From assembly GCF_003594915.1 (NCBI RefSeq), contig NZ_QZCS01000004.1, positions 349,040 to 413,039 on the forward strand: a stretch of DNA of 64,000 nucleotides, read 5' to 3'. The notes under the pieces were generated by a model, which saw nothing but the letters and a program-made list of their open reading frames with translations, was not told the DNA's origin and ran no database searches. The position numbers were made by a program, and so were the translations under genes. Numbering within the stretch: the stretch's first letter is position 1; each line of letters starts with the position of its first letter. The DNA is from Enterobacter chuandaensis. GTDB lineage: Bacteria; Pseudomonadota; Gammaproteobacteria; Enterobacterales; Enterobacteriaceae. Shown piece after piece: positions 1-9,011 of the stretch.

Positions 1-769
1 GTTTGGTGGCCGACGATTCCTGATTAATCGGCACGAAGGTCACTTTTTGCAGCACCGTTTTGGCATTGTCCCAGTAGTGCGTATTGGGCACCACAACCAG
101 TTTTTCATTGACCACGCGATCCTTCAGAACGTAAGCGCCGTTCCCCACTAACGCGCCCGGTCGTGTCCACTCTTTCCCGCTTTCGACGTTGGCTTTTTGC
201 ACCGGATAAAAGGCAAAGTTAGCCGTCAGGTTGCTGAACCACGGCAGCGGTTTGTCCAGCTGAACGCGTAACGTTCTGGCATCTACGGCGGTTACCCCCA
301 GCGTATCGGGCGCGGCTTTACCATCAATAATGGCTTGTGCGTTGTGGATGCCCGCCAGTGCCGCAAACCAGGCAAACGGCGAAGTGATCTTCGGATCAAC
401 CAGACGCTGCCAGCTGTAGACAAAATCCTCGGCGGTGACGGGCGTACCGTCAGACCATTTCGCGTCGTCGCGCAGGCTAAACGTCCAGATTCGGTTATCG
501 TTGCTCTGCCAGCGCGTCGCCACGCCCGGCGTCAGCTCACCTTTCTCATTCTGATTAACCAGGCCTTCAAAGAGATCGCGAATCACCTGAATCTCTGGCA
601 GCCCCACGGCTTTCGCCGGATCCAGCGACGCGGGCTCATCTTTAATGTGTCTGACCAGCTCCTGCTTTTGCGCCAGCGCCGTGCCCTGCGGCACATCGGC
701 AGCGTAGGAAAGTGAAGTAAGTCCGCACAGGCACAATGCGGCAAAAAGACGCGAAACAGGATGCTTCAT
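1..769 (-). CDS. mppA: Periplasmic murein peptide-binding protein MppA (C-terminal part outside window)
   Basis: Family 5 solute-binding protein that captures murein tripeptide released during wall turnover and hands it to the oligopeptide permease. Only the first 256 codons are in the window; the E. coli protein is about 537 residues. Translating the minus strand gives a signal peptide (MKHPVSRLFAALCLCG, cleavage near SYAA-DVP) and then family motifs: DEPASLDP near residue 44, a region on opening-lid binding, and the WSDGTPVTAEDFVYSW block near residue 110. The ATG lies behind a GGGGATCTT ribosome site. It is divergent from mpaA, which works on the same peptide, supporting a murein-recycling role. 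Confidence 0.93.
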   Translation of the reverse strand, partial: MKHPVSRLFAALCLCGLTSLSYAADVPQGTALAQKQELVRHIKDEPASLDPAKAVGLPEIQVIRDLFEGLVNQNEKGELTPGVATRWQSNDNRIWTFSLRDDAKWSDGTPVTAEDFVYSWQRLVDPKITSPFAWFAALAGIHNAQAIIDGKAAPDTLGVTAVDARTLRVQLDKPLPWFSNLTANFAFYPVQKANVESGKEWTRPGALVGNGAYVLKDRVVNEKLVVVPNTHYWDNAKTVLQKVTFVPINQESSATK

Positions 770-954
770 AAGATCCCCTCTAAAGAATTCAGGTAACAGG
801 CAGTTGCGTAATTATTTGTTTCGACAAAAAGAAATGCAAATAACTTACGCCTGAATAGTGATTTAAGGCAATTCTCAGCCGTTACGGAAACTATTTGATT
901 AACCGCGGGTTTTGCACAACACTGCCAGTAGTGACTTCTTTATCAGGATTTCGT

Positions 955-1668
955 ATGGCAACCACCCGACCGAGAGCGGAACGCGGCGCCTTTCCGCCGG
1001 GCGCTGAGCAATATGGCCGTTCATTTTTAGGCGCATCGCTGATCTGGTTTCCCGCCCCCGACGCAGACCGCGAAAGCGGCTTGATTCTTGCCGGCACGCA
1101 CGGGGATGAGAACTCCTCCATCGTGACGCTTTCCTGCGCGCTGCGGACGCTGACGCCTTCATTGCGACGTCATCACGTGATTCTGGCGGTTAACCCGGAC
1201 GGCTGTCAGCTTGGGCTTCGCGCCAATGCGAGAGGCGTTGACTTAAACCGTAATTTCCCGGCAGCAAACTGGCGCGCCGGGGAAACGGTGTACCGCTGGA
1301 ACAGCTCCGCCGAGGAGCGTGATGTGGTGCTGTTGACGGGAGACAAACCGGGCTCAGAGCCGGAAACGCAGGCGTTGTGCCAGCTTATACATAAGATCCA
1401 CCCGGCATGGGTGGTATCCTTCCACGATCCGCTGGCCTGCATTGAAGATCCGCGCCACTCTGAGCTAGGGGCATGGCTGGCAGACGCGTTCGCCCTGCCC
1501 CTCGTCACCAGCGTGGGCTATGAAACGCCGGGATCGTTCGGAAGCTGGTGCGCCGATTTGAGCCTGCCCTGCATTACCGCTGAATTCCCGCCGATCTCCT
1601 CCGACGAGGCCAGCGAAAAATACTTAAAAGCCATGGTTGAGCTTTTGCGCTGGCAGCCTCAGAGATGA
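955..1668 (+). CDS. mpaA: Murein tripeptide amidase MpaA
   Basis: Zinc carboxypeptidase-like amidase (M14 family) that cuts the gamma-D-Glu to diaminopimelate bond of murein tripeptide in the cytoplasm. Zinc-ligand motifs are visible: HGDE in AGTHGDENSS near residue 50, NPDG and DLNRNFP near residue 90-105, and the second histidine in VVSFHDP. An upstream in-frame extension exists, but the ATG at 955 has AGGA six bases before it and gives MATTRPRAERGAF, matching the E. coli start. At 237 residues it is about family length. Its last 10 bases overlap the end of convergent ycjG, which processes its product. Confidence 0.95.
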   Translation: MATTRPRAERGAFPPGAEQYGRSFLGASLIWFPAPDADRESGLILAGTHGDENSSIVTLSCALRTLTPSLRRHHVILAVNPDGCQLGLRANARGVDLNRNFPAANWRAGETVYRWNSSAEERDVVLLTGDKPGSEPETQALCQLIHKIHPAWVVSFHDPLACIEDPRHSELGAWLADAFALPLVTSVGYETPGSFGSWCADLSLPCITAEFPPISSDEASEKYLKAMVELLRWQPQR

Positions 1669-2624
1669 AGCACGCCGCTGGTAAAACTGAGTGCTGGCGA
1701 CACGTCAACCGCCAGCCATGTCGGACCATCCAGATCGGCGAAACTGACCTGATTCACCAGCGGCAGCGCCGCGCCGATCGCCCGGGAGGTACAGAGCATA
1801 CAGCCCAGCATCAGTGAAAAACCCTGCGCCCGGGCTTCTTCCGCCAGGGCCAGCGCCTCTGTCAGCCCGCCGGTCTTGTCGAGCTTAATATTAATCATCT
1901 CGTAGCGGCCCTGCAGCTCGCTTAAACTCTCGCGTGTGTGGCAGCTTTCATCCGCACAGATGGGCAACGGATGGATAAAATTCTTCAGCGCCGCGTCATC
2001 CTTCGCGGGCAAAGGCTGTTCCAGCATGGCCACGCCCAGGTCAGCCAGCAGCTGACAGCGCGCGGCCAGCCCTTCGGGATGCCATGACTCGTTGGCATCA
2101 ACAATCAGCGTGGCTGCGGGAACCGCCGAGCGAATGGCGACCATCCGCTCGCTGATCAGACGATCGTCGAGTTTTACCTTCAGAAGCCGGGCCCCGGCGT
2201 CATAGAGCGCTTTCGCACTGGCTGCCATTTGGTCCGGCTCGCCAATCACCACCGTTTGCGCCGTAACGATCGCCTCCGGCAGAGCCACACCTAACAGCGA
2301 CGTCAGCGATTGCTGCTGTTTAGCGGCCTCCAGGCTCCAGAGCGCGCAGTCGATGGCGTTACGCGCCGCCCCGGCGGGTAACCGCTGCTGCAATGCCTCA
2401 CGCGTGAGCCCTGTTTGCAGGTCTGGCACCAGCGTCATGATATGCGCCATCACCGACGCAATGCTTTCCCCATAGCGCGGGTAAGGCGTGCATTCCCCGA
2501 CACCTTTAAAACCGTCCTCTTCAATTTCAACCACCACCACGCTGGCTTCACTTCGGCTGCCGCGGGAGATCACAAACGGGGTATGCAATGGCCAGGCTTC
2601 TTCATAGACCTTAACGCTTCTCAT
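1659..2624 (-). CDS. ycjG: L-Ala-D/L-Glu epimerase
   Basis: Enolase-superfamily enzyme that epimerises L-Ala-D-Glu to L-Ala-L-Glu so the murein dipeptide can be degraded. The capping domain (about residues 1-115) is followed by a barrel with the expected catalytic and metal residues: the KVKLD lysine pair near 150, VDANES, LEQPL and CADES carrying the metal acids, and the opposite lysine in NIKLDKTGG near 245. The reading frame also opens at a GTG one codon earlier, but the ATG at 2624 has GGAG at better spacing and fits the E. coli N-terminus. Together with mpaA and mppA it forms a murein-recycling neighbourhood. Confidence 0.95.
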   Translation of the reverse strand: MRSVKVYEEAWPLHTPFVISRGSRSEASVVVVEIEEDGFKGVGECTPYPRYGESIASVMAHIMTLVPDLQTGLTREALQQRLPAGAARNAIDCALWSLEAAKQQQSLTSLLGVALPEAIVTAQTVVIGEPDQMAASAKALYDAGARLLKVKLDDRLISERMVAIRSAVPAATLIVDANESWHPEGLAARCQLLADLGVAMLEQPLPAKDDAALKNFIHPLPICADESCHTRESLSELQGRYEMINIKLDKTGGLTEALALAEEARAQGFSLMLGCMLCTSRAIGAALPLVNQVSFADLDGPTWLAVDVSPALSFTSGVLHL

Positions 2625-2732
2625 CACTGACTCCTTGCGGCCCGGTAAGGCGAAAAAATTTGGTTTGCCGTGTTATCTGCTGATGACATACACTAGCCCC
2701 GACGTTAACTATATGTAAACAGGAAGATATCT

Positions 2733-3239
2733 ATGTCACAACTCGTTCATTTCCAGGGCAACCCGGTTGCTGTTGCAGGTTCCATTCCGCAGGCTGGCAG
2801 CAAAGCGCAGGCTTTTACTCTGGTGGCTAAAGATCTGTCTGACGTCACACTGGCTCAGTTTGCGGGTAAACGCAAAGTGCTGAACATTTTCCCAAGCATT
2901 GATACCGGCGTTTGCGCCGCATCCGTGCGTAAGTTCAACCAGCTGGCCACTGAAATGGACAACACCGTTGTGCTGTGCATTTCTGCTGACCTGCCGTTCG
3001 CCCAGTCTCGCTTCTGCGGCGCTGAAGGCCTGAGCAACGTTATCACCCTCTCCACCCTGCGCAGCCCGGATTTCCTCGAAAACTACGGCGTCAGCATCGC
3101 CGAAGGCCCACTGAAAGGTCTGGCAGCACGCGCTGTACTGGTTCTTGATGAAAACGACACCGTTGTATTCAGCGAACTGGTTAATGAAATCACTACCGAG
3201 CCGGATTACACCACCGCGCTGGAAACGCTGAAAGCATAA
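2733..3239 (+). CDS. tpx: Lipid hydroperoxide / thiol peroxidase Tpx
   Basis: Atypical 2-Cys peroxiredoxin that reduces alkyl and lipid hydroperoxides with electrons from thioredoxin. At 168 residues it has the peroxidatic cysteine at 61 in DTGVCAAS, the resolving cysteine at 95 in SRFCGAEG, and the non-catalytic Cys82, all at the E. coli positions. AGGAAG precedes the ATG. It is transcribed alone: ycjG is divergent to the left and a strong hairpin terminator follows within 35 bases. Confidence 0.98.
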   Translation: MSQLVHFQGNPVAVAGSIPQAGSKAQAFTLVAKDLSDVTLAQFAGKRKVLNIFPSIDTGVCAASVRKFNQLATEMDNTVVLCISADLPFAQSRFCGAEGLSNVITLSTLRSPDFLENYGVSIAEGPLKGLAARAVLVLDENDTVVFSELVNEITTEPDYTTALETLKA

Positions 3240-3270
3240 TCATTACTTAGCATTGTATACCGCTTTTTCA

Positions 3271-3296
3271 AAACCTCGCCATGGCGGGGTTTTTTA
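3271..3296 (+). terminator. Rho-independent terminator of tpx
   Basis: A GC-rich hairpin (AACCTCGCC paired with GGCGGGGTT, one G-T pair, short ATG-containing loop) is followed by TTTTTT, 32 bases after the tpx stop. Confidence 0.88.
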
Positions 3297-3428
3297 TTAC
3301 CTTCTTGCTGAATCGTTAAATCATTAATGGGTATTTCTCACAGTTTTTATGCAAGATACATTTATAAATTCAGAAAATTAGCGATCTAATTCGCAACAAA
3401 TTCGTTAAAACTTCGTATATTCGCCCAC

Positions 3429-3444
3429 AGTGAGACATATCACA
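3429..3444. promoter_or_regulatory. Probable CRP-cAMP site upstream of the epimerase-like gene
   Basis: AGTGA-GACATA-TCACA matches the TGTGA-N6-TCACA consensus at nine of ten defined positions and lies 70 bases before the ATG at 3514, in an AT-rich intergenic stretch (3300-3513) that otherwise shows no gene. The position is compatible with activation of a carbohydrate gene. Binding is inferred from the sequence match only. Confidence 0.7.
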
Positions 3445-3513
3445 TTTCTTTTTCGCCAAAACATTAGATTTGCTTACGAAAGAAAATAATCGTTTCAGCA
3501 AAAAGGGATAAAT

Positions 3514-4722
3514 ATGAAAACAAAACTGGCTTTAACGCTCCTTGCGGTACTGGTTTCTGGTCATGCCTCGGCAAAAACCTGGGTGCTGACCAGCGCTGAA
3601 AGCAGTGTGGAAAAAGGAAACTGGAAGATTTCCAGCGATGAGCTGAAAATTAACGACAGGACGTTCAGCATTGAGCAAAAAGTGCTGCACGGCGGAAAGC
3701 AGGAAGGCAGTAAAGTTATCGTCATTAGCAGCAAAAACGGCCTGACAATCACCTTAAGCCCGTCGCGCGGGATGAACCTTCTGCAAGTGGAAGGGTTTGG
3801 CACCAGGCTGGGGTGGAATTCGCCTGTTAAAGAGGTCGTCAACCCGGCATATATCAATCTTGAAAGTCGAAACGGACTCGGCTGGCTGGAAGGTTTCAAC
3901 GAGATGATGGTCCGCTGTGGCTACGAATGGACGGGGCACCCGGTTACCGCTGACGGCCAGATGTATACCCTGCACGGCAAGGCGGGGAATACGCCGGCAT
4001 CCCAGGTAGAGGTGGACGTTGCAGATGCCGCCCCGCATGAAATTCGTATTCGCGGACTCATCAAAGAGAGCACGTTCAAAAAAGCGGATCTGCAAACCAT
4101 GACCGAACTGCGTTACGTTCCAGGAACCAACCAGTTCAGCCTGCATGACGTTCTGACAAACCATGCCGATTACCCTCATGATTACCAAATCATCTATCAC
4201 AGCAACTTTGGCACGCCAATCCTCGAAGAAGGCGCGCGCTTCCTTGCCCCGGCGGCAAGCGTAAGCCCGTTTAACGACTACGCGAAAGCAGGCGTTAACG
4301 ACTGGCAAACCTATGCGGGGCCGACAAAAGGCTTTGATGAGATGGTCTTTAACATCAAACCGCTCGCGGACACCAACCACGAAACTCTCGCGGCGGTGGT
4401 GAACAAAGCCGGTGATAAAGGCGCGTCAATTCAGTTTGATACCCGCCAGCTGCCCGTGCTGACCTTGTGGAAAAACACCGATACACCAAAACAGGGGTAT
4501 GTGACGGGGATTGAGCCAGGCACCAGCTATGCCTACCCCGTCACGATTGAACGTGAGCAAAAGCGCGTTAAACAGCTTCAGCCCGGTGCCAGCGCTCAGT
4601 TTGATCTGACCTATACCCTGCTTCACAGTCCGCAGCAGGTAAAAGAGGTGGAAAGCAGGATTGCGGCCATTCAGGGAGAGGCCAAAACCGAGATTGTTAC
4701 CACGCCGCTGGCAAAGGAATAA
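3514..4722 (+). CDS. Exported aldose 1-epimerase-like protein (DUF4432 family)
   Basis: A 402-residue protein with a clear Sec signal peptide (MKTKLALTLLAVLVSGHASA, cut before KTW) and a galactose-mutarotase-like beta-sandwich of the DUF4432 type. Visible family features include the LSPSRGMNLLQVEGFG block near residue 85, GLGWLEGFNEMMVRCG near 125, and a late YVTGIEPGTSYAYP segment. It probably acts on a sugar or sugar acid in the periplasm; the substrate cannot be told. It sits alone between tpx and tyrR, where E. coli has no gene, with its own CRP-type site upstream and a shared terminator downstream. AAAGGGATAAAT precedes the ATG. Confidence 0.75.
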   Translation: MKTKLALTLLAVLVSGHASAKTWVLTSAESSVEKGNWKISSDELKINDRTFSIEQKVLHGGKQEGSKVIVISSKNGLTITLSPSRGMNLLQVEGFGTRLGWNSPVKEVVNPAYINLESRNGLGWLEGFNEMMVRCGYEWTGHPVTADGQMYTLHGKAGNTPASQVEVDVADAAPHEIRIRGLIKESTFKKADLQTMTELRYVPGTNQFSLHDVLTNHADYPHDYQIIYHSNFGTPILEEGARFLAPAASVSPFNDYAKAGVNDWQTYAGPTKGFDEMVFNIKPLADTNHETLAAVVNKAGDKGASIQFDTRQLPVLTLWKNTDTPKQGYVTGIEPGTSYAYPVTIEREQKRVKQLQPGASAQFDLTYTLLHSPQQVKEVESRIAAIQGEAKTEIVTTPLAKE

Positions 4723-4727
4723 GCGTA

Positions 4728-4756
4728 AAAAAAGCCTCTTTACAGAGGCTTTTTGT
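4728..4756. terminator. Bidirectional terminator between the epimerase-like gene and tyrR
   Basis: AAAGCCTCT-TTAC-AGAGGCTTT forms a perfect 9-bp stem flanked by an A-run on the left and a T-run on the right, so it can end transcription of both convergent genes. Confidence 0.9.
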
Positions 4757-6297
4757 TATTCATCACCCTTCTTCTGATTCAGACCATATTCACGCAGCTT
4801 GTTCGCAATCGCCGTATGCGAGACGCCAAGGCGTTTTGCCAGTTTGCGCGTACTTGGGTAGTTGCGATAAAGCTGCGTCAGCACTGAACGTTCGAAGCGG
4901 CTGGTGATCTCATCCAGCGAGCCTTCCATCGCCTCTTCGCCGACCGATACCGTTCCCGCGTCGTAATCCGGCAACAGAATGTCCTGCGGACGCAGTTCAT
5001 AGCCTTCCAGCTGCGTCAGCGCACGATAAACGGCGTTTTTAAGCTGACGAATGTTGCCCGGCCAGCCGTAGCGCATCAGAACCGTGCCGAGATCCGCTGA
5101 GAGCTTCGGACGTGGAACGCCCTGCTCGTCGGCAAAGCGGGCCACAAACAGCTCTGTTAACGGCATGATATCCTGCGGGCAGTCGCGCAGCGGTGGAATA
5201 TTCAGCGTCAGGACGTTGAGACGGTAGTAGAGATCTTCGCGGAAAATCCCCTTTTGCACCAGCTCCACCAGGTTTTTCTGGGTGGCGCAAATGACGCGCA
5301 CGTCCACATGCACTTCGTGATCTTCACCGACGCGGCGGAAGGTGCCGTCGTTCAGGAAACGCAGCAGTTTGGCCTGCATACGCGGCGACATTTCGCCGAT
5401 CTCGTCCAGCAGTACGGAGCCGCCGTTGGCCTGCTCGAAGAACCCTTTTTTACCCTCCGGCGCGTGCCCAAACAGCTCGCTTTCGACGGCATCTTCCGGA
5501 ATAGAGGCGCAGTTAAGCGCCAGATACGGTTTTGCCGCACGCGGGCTTGCCAGATGCACAGCGTGGGCCAGCAAATCTTTCCCGGTGCCGGTACCGCCGG
5601 TTATCAGCAGCGGCGCGGTCAGACTGGCGAGCTTGCGCGCCTGGTCAACCACGTGGCGCATTTTCGGGCTGACGGCAATAATCTGGCTGAATGCGCCAAC
5701 GTCCTGGCTGGAGAGGTTTTGCAGCTGGCGCCCCATACGTAACGTCGAGCGCAGCATGATCACCGAACCTGTCAGTACACGGGTATTTCCTTCCCCTTTC
5801 AGATAGACCGGGGTGATCTCCATCAGGAAATTTTGTCCGTTTATCACCACATGCTCGCTGTGCGTGTTCTGTGGGTTGCTGTCCAGCCAGCGCTGGAAAT
5901 TAAAACCCGGGATCAGCTGCGCGGCGTGGTGGTTGCTGAGCTTCTCCTGACTCTGCGCGAAAAGCTGACAGCTCGCGTGGTTGACGCGCTCAACTTTGCT
6001 TTTCAGATCAAGGGAGAGGAATGGCTCAGGCATCGCTTCCAGCAGTGCGCTCAGGGCCAGATGCTCACGCTCGGATGGCATCCAGGGAATGGTGCGTACA
6101 TCCGTAACGCCAGCGATACGGCGGATTTCCGCCATCAGGCTGCTGAAGGTATTAAATTCAATTTCGGCAAAATTGAGGTAAATTCGCCCGACAGGATCGA
6201 TCTCAATGCCACGTAAATCAATGCTACGTAAAACAAGAAGATCGAGTAACTCGCGGGTCAGACCGAGACGGTCTTCACAGAAGACTTCAAGACGCAT
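4756..6297 (-). CDS. tyrR: Aromatic amino acid regulator TyrR
   Basis: Controls synthesis and transport of tyrosine, phenylalanine and tryptophan, as dimer or hexamer depending on ligand. The 513 residues show an N-terminal ACT domain (1-75), a PAS domain (about 80-190), an AAA+ core with Walker A TGGTGTGKD near 235 and LLDEIGEM near 295, and a C-terminal Fis-type helix-turn-helix (LAKRLGVSHTAIANKL near 485). As expected for TyrR, the sigma-54-contacting GAFTGA loop is replaced by GHAPEGKKGFF, so it works with sigma-70. It follows ycjX-ycjF on the same strand and has a TyrR-box-like site 70 bases upstream, suggesting autoregulation. Confidence 0.98.
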   Translation of the reverse strand: MRLEVFCEDRLGLTRELLDLLVLRSIDLRGIEIDPVGRIYLNFAEIEFNTFSSLMAEIRRIAGVTDVRTIPWMPSEREHLALSALLEAMPEPFLSLDLKSKVERVNHASCQLFAQSQEKLSNHHAAQLIPGFNFQRWLDSNPQNTHSEHVVINGQNFLMEITPVYLKGEGNTRVLTGSVIMLRSTLRMGRQLQNLSSQDVGAFSQIIAVSPKMRHVVDQARKLASLTAPLLITGGTGTGKDLLAHAVHLASPRAAKPYLALNCASIPEDAVESELFGHAPEGKKGFFEQANGGSVLLDEIGEMSPRMQAKLLRFLNDGTFRRVGEDHEVHVDVRVICATQKNLVELVQKGIFREDLYYRLNVLTLNIPPLRDCPQDIMPLTELFVARFADEQGVPRPKLSADLGTVLMRYGWPGNIRQLKNAVYRALTQLEGYELRPQDILLPDYDAGTVSVGEEAMEGSLDEITSRFERSVLTQLYRNYPSTRKLAKRLGVSHTAIANKLREYGLNQKKGDE

Positions 6298-6366
6298 GGG
6301 AAATTCACCGTTTTAAGCCAATAACGTTAAAATGATATGTCAGATCACGGTGAACCGGAAGATGGC

Positions 6367-6384
6367 TGTCAACAAATATTGACA
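6367..6384. promoter_or_regulatory. TyrR box upstream of tyrR
   Basis: TGTCAA-CAAATA-TTGACA is a perfect inverted repeat matching the TGTAAA-N6-TTTACA TyrR box at ten of twelve positions, with the essential G and C at correct spacing. It lies inside a larger 9-bp stem (6364-6387) with no T-run, so an operator is more likely than a terminator. It is placed for autoregulation of tyrR and separates tyrR from ycjF. Inference from the motif. Confidence 0.72.
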
Positions 6385-6409
6385 GCCAGCACGATTAGTG
6401 AACAAAACC

Positions 6410-7462
6410 TCACGGAGCCGGTTTTTTATTGAGCGTCTCTTTGAGCTGGCCGATCAATTCACGCCTGAAATCGCCCAGCCTCGGCTTATCGCCATCAATC
6501 CAGGGGAGCGGACGGCACACTTCCATCGCTTTGATACCCAAACGCGCCGTCAATAATCCCGCGCCGATACCCTGCGCCGCGCGGGCGGAGAGACGCGCCG
6601 CCAGATCCTGCGACATCCAGTCCATCCCCACTTCGCGCACCAGCTCACTCGCACCGGCAAACGCAATATTGAGCAGGACCAGTTTGAACAGTCTGATCCG
6701 GCTGTAGTAACCCAGCTCTATGCCGTAAAGGTTCGCGATACGGTTGATGAGGCGCAGGTTACGCCAGGCGATAAAGGCCATATCCACCAGCGCCAGCGGG
6801 CTGACGGCAATCATCAGCGTGGATTCCGCCGCCGAGCGGCTAATCTCACGCCGCGCCTGGGCATCCAGCACCGGCTGAACCATATGGGAATAGAGCGTGA
6901 CCACCTCCCGGTCATTCTGGGTTTCATGGATAGCGGCATACCAGCGCTGAAGCGCCGGATGCGACTGATCGATACCCGCCTGGCTGGCCAGCTTTTCACA
7001 GAAGGCGCGGCCTTTTCCTGTGCCATGGCTGTGGAGCAGATCCCGTGCTTCATCACGTTCATGCGCGCGCTGCCGCAAACGCCACAGGCGGCGCCACTCG
7101 GTGGCAACCGACCCGACGCCCGCCCCCACGATCAGCGCCCCGGCGGCACATCCACCCAGCGCCACCCAGTCCTGGGTTTGCCAGGCATTCATCGTCCACT
7201 GCACGCCCTGCCCAACCACGCTTACGCCAAACAGCGCCAGACCAGCGGTGACCATCCTGCGCCACAGGCTGCGTTTTGGGCGCAGGGCGGCCTCCACGAC
7301 CGCCTCCGCCGGACCTTCCTCAACGGCGGGATCGTCCGGCAGCGCCGGGGCAAAATTATCTGCCTGCGCGCCGCTGAACGTCTGCGCCGTTTTAAACGCA
7401 TCCTGATGCTCTTGCTCCAGCGTACCGGTAAAGTCGATGCGCGGTTTTAATGGTTCCGTCAT
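6410..7462 (-). CDS. ycjF: Inner membrane protein YcjF (DUF697/UPF0283)
   Basis: Inner-membrane protein of unknown mechanism that travels with the GTPase-like YcjX. The 350 residues have a charged, disordered N-terminus (about 1-65), two hydrophobic segments near 70-90 and 100-120 ([25 protein letters not shown]), a helical linker and a DUF697 C-terminal domain that includes [20 protein letters not shown] near 220. Its start overlaps the end of ycjX by four bases, showing translational coupling. A stress-response role is inferred from the operon and its heat-shock-type promoter. Confidence 0.93.
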   Translation of the reverse strand: MTEPLKPRIDFTGTLEQEHQDAFKTAQTFSGAQADNFAPALPDDPAVEEGPAEAVVEAALRPKRSLWRRMVTAGLALFGVSVVGQGVQWTMNAWQTQDWVALGGCAAGALIVGAGVGSVATEWRRLWRLRQRAHERDEARDLLHSHGTGKGRAFCEKLASQAGIDQSHPALQRWYAAIHETQNDREVVTLYSHMVQPVLDAQARREISRSAAESTLMIAVSPLALVDMAFIAWRNLRLINRIANLYGIELGYYSRIRLFKLVLLNIAFAGASELVREVGMDWMSQDLAARLSARAAQGIGAGLLTARLGIKAMEVCRPLPWIDGDKPRLGDFRRELIGQLKETLNKKPAP

Positions 7463-8862
7463 CGCAATTTATCTCCTATCAAAAACTCCAGCGCCGCATC
7501 CAGACGGATGTGCGGTAATGGCCTGTCGACGCTCATGGCCTGCGGGCGGAAGGCTTCAAACTGGAAGCCCTGATTCTGCCAGAAGGCCTGCCCCGGCAGC
7601 CGCGCGGGCACTTCGCCCGGATACACGGTAAGCGGTTCGCCGTCGCTGAGCCGGTTCCCGCGTAATGCCGGTATTTTCTCGCCGTTAAGGTCAATCAGCC
7701 CGCTTTGCGTCGCCTGCACCGAGGCGAGCCCAAGGCAATCCATACTGATGCCTTCAAACGCGGCGTTTTGCCAGGCATCCTGCACCAGCTGCTGCAGCAG
7801 AGAAACCATGTTGGCGTGCTGATCGACCGTAACGTGATCGGCTTTTGTGGCTGCAAACAGCAGCTTGTCGATCACCGGCGAAAACAGACGGCGAAACAGT
7901 GTTCGCTGTCCGTAATGGAAACTCTGCATCAGCTGCGTCAGCGCGAGGCGCATATCATTAAATGCCTGCGGCCCGCTGTTAAGCGGCTGCAGGCAATCCA
8001 CCAGCACAATCTGGCGGTCGAAACGCAAAAAGTGGTTTTTATAAAAGCCTTTGACCACCTTTTCGCAGTAGTAATTGTAACGCTCGCGCAGCATGCCAGC
8101 GTTCGTGTGCTTGTCGGCCTGCGCCAGCTTCGACTCGCCTGCGCCGTCCACATCCGGCCACGGGAAGAACTGCAGCGCGGGCGCGCCCGCTAAATCCCCC
8201 GGCAGGACAAAACGGCCCGGCTGGATGAAGTGCAGGCCTTCCTGCTTACACTGATGCAGATAGTCCGTCCAGGCTTCGGCAATGGCCGCCAGACGGTTTT
8301 CATCCGCAGGTGCCAGCGGATCCAGCCCTTCGCACAGCTGTCGCCATTTGGCTGACCACTCGGCGCGCGGCCCCAGCAACAGCCCCGTCATCTGCCGGGA
8401 CCAACTGAGGTAATCCTGCGCCAGCATCGGCAGGTCGAGCAGCCATTCGCCGGGGTAATCGACGATTTCCAGGTACAGGGTGGAGGTATCCTTAAAGTGG
8501 CGCATCAGGGATTCATTTGAGCGAAAACGCAGCGCAAGGCGAATTTCACTGACGCCACGCGTCGGCGTCGGCCACGCGGGCGGATCGCCGTAAAGCTGCG
8601 CCAGTCCTTCGTCGTAGGTAAAACGGGGAATGCCAAAATCACGCTGAGGTACGCGCTTAACGCCCAGCAGACGCTCTTCCCGTACCGCGCTGAGCAACGG
8701 CAGCCGCGCGCCGGCATGCAGATTCAGCAGCTGGTTTACCATCGCGGTAATGAACGCCGTCTTGCCGCTTCGGCTCAGCCCAGTTACCGCCAGACGCAGA
8801 TGTCGGTCAACGCCGCGGTTCACCAGTGAATTGAGTTCGTTCTTAAGTCGCTTCATCGCCAT
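7459..8862 (-). CDS. ycjX: YcjX GTP-binding-like protein (DUF463)
   Basis: P-loop NTPase of the DUF463 family, heat-shock inducible in E. coli, cellular role unresolved. The 467 residues open with a basic segment and a Walker A-type motif [14 protein letters not shown] at about 25-38; [15 protein letters not shown] near 130 resembles a G3 (DxxG-like) switch, and FAATKADHV near 335 resembles the guanine-specificity TKAD motif. It is the first gene of ycjX-ycjF-tyrR, with a sigma-32-type promoter about 45 bases upstream of its ATG. Confidence 0.94.
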   Translation of the reverse strand: MAMKRLKNELNSLVNRGVDRHLRLAVTGLSRSGKTAFITAMVNQLLNLHAGARLPLLSAVREERLLGVKRVPQRDFGIPRFTYDEGLAQLYGDPPAWPTPTRGVSEIRLALRFRSNESLMRHFKDTSTLYLEIVDYPGEWLLDLPMLAQDYLSWSRQMTGLLLGPRAEWSAKWRQLCEGLDPLAPADENRLAAIAEAWTDYLHQCKQEGLHFIQPGRFVLPGDLAGAPALQFFPWPDVDGAGESKLAQADKHTNAGMLRERYNYYCEKVVKGFYKNHFLRFDRQIVLVDCLQPLNSGPQAFNDMRLALTQLMQSFHYGQRTLFRRLFSPVIDKLLFAATKADHVTVDQHANMVSLLQQLVQDAWQNAAFEGISMDCLGLASVQATQSGLIDLNGEKIPALRGNRLSDGEPLTVYPGEVPARLPGQAFWQNQGFQFEAFRPQAMSVDRPLPHIRLDAALEFLIGDKLR

Positions 8863-8906
8863 CCTTCGTTGCCCGGAAGCCTGGAATGCATGGCTTCAGA
8901 ATACAA

Positions 8907-8934
8907 TAAATGGGGGCAGATCGTTGATTATCAA
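8907..8934 (-). promoter_or_regulatory. Sigma-32-type promoter of ycjX-ycjF
   Basis: On the minus strand TTGATAA (8934-8928), a 12-base spacer and CCCCATTTA (8915-8907) fit the heat-shock pattern CTTGAAA-N12-14-CCCCATNTA, with a near-perfect -10 element. This agrees with the known heat-shock induction of ycjX in E. coli. Confidence 0.7.
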
Positions 8935-9011
8935 TTCTTATTTATTGCTATTGCCGTTTTCTCTCCAGTAAGATGAACGGCATTGCAGTCAGTCCGGAGT
9001 GAGTAAGGTGT

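Noticed and set aside
895..954. Upstream extension of mpaA by 20 codons
   Set aside because: No ribosome site at 895, and the E. coli protein starts at the position equivalent to 955.
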